Positions 60,489-64,000 of a stretch of 64,000 nucleotides of DNA are shown in pieces. The position numbers and the translations under genes are program-made. The stretch lies in the NCBI RefSeq assembly GCF_051027545.1, contig NZ_CP194901.1, forward strand, positions 1 to 64,000, given 5' to 3'. The DNA comes from Methylocaldum sp002005105 (lineage in GTDB: Bacteria > Pseudomonadota > Gammaproteobacteria > Methylococcales > Methylococcaceae). The notes under the pieces are model-generated. The model made no database searches. It had not been told where the DNA came from and saw nothing but the letters and a program-made list of their open reading frames with translations. Each line of letters begins with the position of its first letter. Position 1 is the stretch's first letter.

Positions 60489-62738
60489 TCACGACGGCAA
60501 ACTGACACTCGTTTCCGCGAAAGTGGCTAAGCCGAGCGTCGTTTCGAATCCGGCCAATCGTTCCGCCAGCCGTGTCACCCGCTTCTTCGCCTTGCGATTC
60601 CGTACGGCCATAGCCAACGCTTTCCGCTCCGCAATCACCACCACCAGTTTCTTCCCACGCGTGACCGCGGTGTACAACAGGTTTCTTTCCAAAAGCATGT
60701 AGTGCTGCAGGGCGAGCGGGATGACCACGGCCGGATACTCGGAACCTTGGCTCTTGTGAATGCTGGCCGCGTACGCCAGGGCTATCTCGTCCAGTTCCGA
60801 GAGGTCATAAGTGACTGTGCGGCCATCGAAATCCACTGTTAAGGTGCTTTCTTCCTGATCGATTGTAGTGATGCGGCCAATGTCGCCGTTGAAGACGTCC
60901 TTGTCATAGTTGTTCACCATCTGAATGACTTTATCGCCCGGCGCGAACGTGGTTCCGAACTTCGTCACTTTGGGCTCGGCCTGACCATTGAGCAATTGTT
61001 GGAATTCGATGTTCAACGCGCGCACGCCCAAGCCGCCGCGGTTCATCGGCGTGAGCACCTGAAGATCGTTGACGGGGTGAACATCGAATCGCAGCGGAAT
61101 GCGTTCGACAACCGCCTGAATGAGCTTCTTCCGGACGTCCTCGGGCGATTCAGCCTCAATGAGGTAGAAGTCGCTGGCTTCGCCCTTGGGCGTGGCGACC
61201 GGCAATTCACCTCGGTTAATCCGGTGGGCATTAACGATGATTCTGGACTCTTGCGCTTGGCGGAAGATCTCGGTGAGCCGGACGGTGGGCACAGCCTCCG
61301 AAGCAATGAGGTCGGCGAGCACGGCGCCGGGGCCGACGGAGGGCAGTTGGTCCACATCCCCGACGATGAGGAGGCCCGCAGCATCCGGCACCGCCTTGAG
61401 AAGCTGATTCATCAGGACCACGTCCACCATCGAGGCTTCGTCGATGACCAGCAGGTCGGTTTCCAGCGGGTTTGCGTCATTCCGCTTGAACCTGAATTCC
61501 TTCGGATCGAATTCAAGGAGACGATGCACCGTCTTGGCCTCGAGCTTAGTGGTTTCGGTCATCCGCTTGGCCGCCCGTCCGGTCGGAGCGCACAACAAGA
61601 CACGGACTTTCTTCGCCCGGAGAATCCGCAACACGCTATTGACCAGGGTGGTCTTGCCGACTCCCGGCCCGCCGGTGATGATGGCCACCTTATTGCCGAG
61701 CACCGTCGTGACGGCTGCCCGCTGCGATTCGGACAGGGTTAGCCCGGTCCTCTCCTCGACCCAGGGAATCGCCTTGCCGGCATCAATCTCACCCCAGGGT
61801 GACACGCCCTCGAGCAGACGTCGGATGTGGTTCGCACAGCCCGTCTCGGCGCGGTACAGCGGCGCCAGGGACAAGATCTCGCCATCCGGCGTGGTTTCCC
61901 CGATGAGATTGTCCGCCTCCAATTCGGCGCCGATAGCTTGCTCGATGATCGCTTCCGGGACTTCCAGGAGTTGGGCGGCCATCGAGACCAGCGTCTCCCT
62001 CGGTGCCGCACAGTGTCCCTGCTCCGACCAGAGCTGAAGGGCATGGCGTACGCCGGCCTGGGCGCGAATCAGAGAGTCCGATGGGATGCCGAGCTTCTGA
62101 GCGATGATGTCCGCGGTCTTGAAGCCGATGCCCCAGATATCCAGCGCCAGCCGATAGGGATTTTCGGTGACCTTGAGAATCGATTCATCGCCATAGGTCT
62201 TGTAGATACGCACAGCGCGGGATGTGCCAACCCCGTGCGATTGCAGGAACACCATGATGTCCCGGATGACCTTCTGTTCGGCCCAGGCTTCGACCACTCG
62301 CATGCGGCGCTTGCGGCCAATGCCCTCAAGCGTCTCCAACCGCTCGGGCTCCTGCTCGATCACCTCGAACACCGCTTCACCAAACGCCTTCACCAACTTT
62401 TTGGCGAAGTGCGGGCCGATCCCCTTGACCAGCCCGGACCCGAGATACTTCTCGATGCCTTCCAGCGTAGTGGGCGGGACGACCTTGAGGTGATGAGCCT
62501 TGAATTGCAGCCCATGGGTCACATCATTGAACCAGCGCCCTAAACATTCGATGAATTCGCCCGGCGAGACCGAAGCGGCCGAACCGATCACGGAGACCAG
62601 GTCGCGCTGCCCCTTGACCTTGACCCGCAGCACGCAGAAACCGGATTCCGCACTGTGGAACGTCACGCGCTCGACCGCGCCGGACAGCCGTTCGTAGGAT
62701 GGGGGGTCGGTTTCCTGAAATGACATGGAAGTCGTCAT
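60489..62738 (-). CDS. recD2: RecD2-type SF1B DNA helicase
   Basis: A 749-residue 5'-3' helicase. N-terminal OB-like and helix-hairpin-helix region (GLVKGIGPHFAKKLVKAFGE), Walker A TGGPGVGKTT, Walker B LLVIDEASMVD, and motif VI region AYAASIHKSQGSEYPAVVIP. RecD2 works without RecBC, in DNA repair. The start at 62738 (MTTSMSFQETD) is tentative; a Met five codons on is as plausible and no strong SD is visible. Confidence 0.9.
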   Translation of the reverse strand: MTTSMSFQETDPPSYERLSGAVERVTFHSAESGFCVLRVKVKGQRDLVSVIGSAASVSPGEFIECLGRWFNDVTHGLQFKAHHLKVVPPTTLEGIEKYLGSGLVKGIGPHFAKKLVKAFGEAVFEVIEQEPERLETLEGIGRKRRMRVVEAWAEQKVIRDIMVFLQSHGVGTSRAVRIYKTYGDESILKVTENPYRLALDIWGIGFKTADIIAQKLGIPSDSLIRAQAGVRHALQLWSEQGHCAAPRETLVSMAAQLLEVPEAIIEQAIGAELEADNLIGETTPDGEILSLAPLYRAETGCANHIRRLLEGVSPWGEIDAGKAIPWVEERTGLTLSESQRAAVTTVLGNKVAIITGGPGVGKTTLVNSVLRILRAKKVRVLLCAPTGRAAKRMTETTKLEAKTVHRLLEFDPKEFRFKRNDANPLETDLLVIDEASMVDVVLMNQLLKAVPDAAGLLIVGDVDQLPSVGPGAVLADLIASEAVPTVRLTEIFRQAQESRIIVNAHRINRGELPVATPKGEASDFYLIEAESPEDVRKKLIQAVVERIPLRFDVHPVNDLQVLTPMNRGGLGVRALNIEFQQLLNGQAEPKVTKFGTTFAPGDKVIQMVNNYDKDVFNGDIGRITTIDQEESTLTVDFDGRTVTYDLSELDEIALAYAASIHKSQGSEYPAVVIPLALQHYMLLERNLLYTAVTRGKKLVVVIAERKALAMAVRNRKAKKRVTRLAERLAGFETTLGLATFAETSVSLPS

Positions 62739-63144
62739 GGCTACTTGGACAAGCAAGCGGCTCAAATTTTTATCAGCTTAACACGCTGACGAAGCAGAAA
62801 CCTGGAACGCGACCAACCGGAATCTGGAGCGTTCAGGCCAAGGAGGATGTCAACTCAGTTTGTCCACGTCGACGTAAAACAGGCCCGCATGGATCAGGTA
62901 TTCTGGACTCAAATCCCCTGGTCAGGCTCAGACCCACTATTGGCCAGCGGTCAGCAGTCGCCATCCGCTTATCCTGGTGGGGCTTTCCTGCCTACGTGCG
63001 GTAACATCCGCAAAAGCTCGTATAGAAGACGATGCAGCGCCGAGCGAGAATATAGTCACGCTGGACACAGGACCTCGCGCCAGCCTAAAGGGAACAAGCC
63101 CGAGACAGACGGGTATTCGCTGAGAAGCGAAACGGATTGGAAGA

Positions 63145-63167
63145 AGGGCCATCGGATGGCCCTTTTT
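63145..63167 (+). terminator. Rho-independent terminator, rightward
   Basis: AGGGCCAT-CGG-ATGGCCCT forms a perfect 8-bp stem and is followed by TTTT. No protein gene precedes it on this strand for over 2 kb. Confidence 0.75.
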
Positions 63168-63250
63168 GCTGCTCACTGTTTGGTCTTCTATTCAGTTCAA
63201 TCATCTACAGTGACTGGAACTGTGAGGGCGTGAGCAGATTGCTCGCGGAT

Positions 63251-63285
63251 AATAAAAGGCCCGGCTGTGGGGTGGAAAGCCGGGC
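63251..63285 (-). terminator. Rho-independent terminator, leftward
   Basis: In the leftward sense GCCCGGCT (63285-63278) and AGCCGGGC (63266-63259) form an 8-bp stem followed by CTTTTATT (63258-63251). It would end a transcript starting before the SRAP gene, where no ORF is visible. Confidence 0.6.
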
Positions 63286-63456
63286 GTGTGCCGCGTTGTC
63301 GTAAGTTCAGGCGCAAGCGCATTTTATAAGACAACAGCGCGGTTAATTGAAGGTTAGACCAGCTTCGGTAAGTTGCAAGCCTACGATCATGGCCGCTCTG
63401 GTTGAGTGGCCGCATCCTAGGTGACCGCTTTCCCCAGACAGCATACACTCTCCTTC

Positions 63457-64000
63457 ATGTGCGGACGCTTTACCCAATACACCGATCCCAGACGACTGGC
63501 CCGGCAGTTCGAGATTTCGGAAACCAAGATCCGGGTTTTCGATATCCGGCCCCGCTATAACGTCGCGCCGACGCAGCCTGTCTTGGCCGTCCGGTTGGAT
63601 CATGAGGGCGAGCGAGAGCTGGTCCCGCTGACCTGGGGCCTTCTGCCTTTCTGGGCCAAAGAGTCCAAACTGCCCTACTCCACCATCAATGCGCGGGCGG
63701 AAACGGTGGCCGACAAACCCGCTTATCGGCAGCCGTTTCGGAAGCGCCGCTGCCTTATACCCGCAGACCTTTTTTATGAATGGAAAGCGGAAGGAACGGG
63801 CAAACAACCCTATGCTATCGGACTCGAATCCGGGGAACCATTTTCCTTGGCAGGACTGTGGGACCGCTGGGAAGGCGACGGACAGACGATCGAATCCTGC
63901 ACGATCATTGTGACGCAGGCCAATGCCCTCATGGCGACGATCCACGACCGCATGCCGGTGATCTTGCCACCGTCCGCCTATGACGTGTGGCTGGATCCTA
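63457..64000 (+). CDS. SRAP-domain protein (HMCES/YedK type), partial at the right edge
   Basis: 181 codons are visible. The protein begins MCGRFTQYTDPRRL; Cys2 is the residue that cross-links to abasic sites after Met removal. Other SRAP landmarks: RYNVAPTQPVLAV, LTWGLLPFWAKE, STINARAETV, RRCLIPADLFYEWK (Glu of the active site) and TIHDRMPVIL (His). It shields abasic sites in single-stranded DNA. The C-terminus lies beyond the window. Confidence 0.92.
   Translation, partial: MCGRFTQYTDPRRLARQFEISETKIRVFDIRPRYNVAPTQPVLAVRLDHEGERELVPLTWGLLPFWAKESKLPYSTINARAETVADKPAYRQPFRKRRCLIPADLFYEWKAEGTGKQPYAIGLESGEPFSLAGLWDRWEGDGQTIESCTIIVTQANALMATIHDRMPVILPPSAYDVWLDP

Larger units (their letters stand above)
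62766..63456. other. Intergenic region with two terminators and possible small RNAs
   Basis: No protein gene found. A rightward terminator ends at 63167 and a leftward one at 63251, so transcripts from both sides converge here. The 62830-63145 stretch upstream of the rightward terminator has no coding ORF and could be a small RNA gene; tmRNA, RNase P RNA, 6S and SRP RNA signatures were sought and not recognised. Confidence 0.45.

Noticed and set aside
62766..63456. tmRNA, RNase P RNA, 6S or SRP RNA in the gap before the SRAP gene
   Set aside because: None of the conserved cores could be found by eye; only terminators are supported.

Overview
The window is high-GC DNA, probably from a gammaproteobacterium. 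The species cannot be fixed from sequence alone; a methanotroph-like or other environmental lineage is only a guess. Most of it is accessory DNA. The core is the transfer region of a conjugative plasmid or integrative element of the SXT/R391/IncA-C type, with a MobH relaxase and an F-type mating-pair-formation system. No integrase, replication initiator, tRNA, rRNA or CRISPR array was recognised.

Layout. Positions 1-9725 (minus strand) hold a polymorphic-toxin locus: a tiny secreted YD-repeat protein, a 2039-residue RHS protein ending in a deaminase-fold toxin, a putative immunity gene, and an orphan second copy of 2.4 kb of the RHS core that runs off the left edge. Positions 10104-12140 hold an IS200/IS605 element (tnpA plus tnpB) next to the tail of an unrelated tnpB. 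Positions 12319-17175 hold a cluster of small mobile-element genes (CHC2/Toprim primase-like, RadC, several unknowns). Almost every gene there has its own structured leader: a G/C-rich nested hairpin plus a second stem that hides the ribosome binding site. An eighth leader of this style precedes the pilin gene. An Rpn-family gene with two lesions follows.

Positions 18543-44395 carry the transfer genes. Reading leftward from the relaxase: traI, traD, a 154-residue ORF, a DUF4400 (TraJ-like) gene, a lipoprotein gene split by an IS1595 element, then (after a short divergent YbjQ-like gene) traL, traE, traK, traB, a membrane protein, dsbC, traV, traA, a stand-alone 61-residue PLMP/RRXRR-domain gene, traC, trbI, a TrhF-like peptidase, a trbC-traW fusion, traU, traN, a lipoprotein gene and an S49 peptidase gene. 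Most are coupled by ATGA or GTGA overlaps. TraF, TraG and TraH homologues are not in the window. Two divergent promoter regions (before traL and before traI) share a motif. A lipoprotein and a DUF1173 gene lie on the plus strand to the right of traI.

Positions 44396-57912 are an insertion-rich defence and debris zone: the C-terminal tail of a replication/primase-like gene split by an IS5-family element, a 5'-truncated TIR-TM-TPR gene, a decayed IS1380 transposase, a NurA-HerA-DNA methyltransferase operon with a divergent helix-turn-helix gene and a wrecked SNF2-type helicase behind it, a complete IS66 element and a DUF5131 remnant. Positions 58092-64000 hold a 5'-nucleotidase-type metallophosphatase, a solitary ParS/MbcA-like antitoxin, RecD2 helicase and the start of a SRAP (YedK-type) protein.

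The observations most worth following are the family of SD-sequestering leaders, the NurA-HerA-methyltransferase operon, the stand-alone PLMP-domain gene inside the tra operon, and the RHS deaminase toxin locus with its structured upstream leader.
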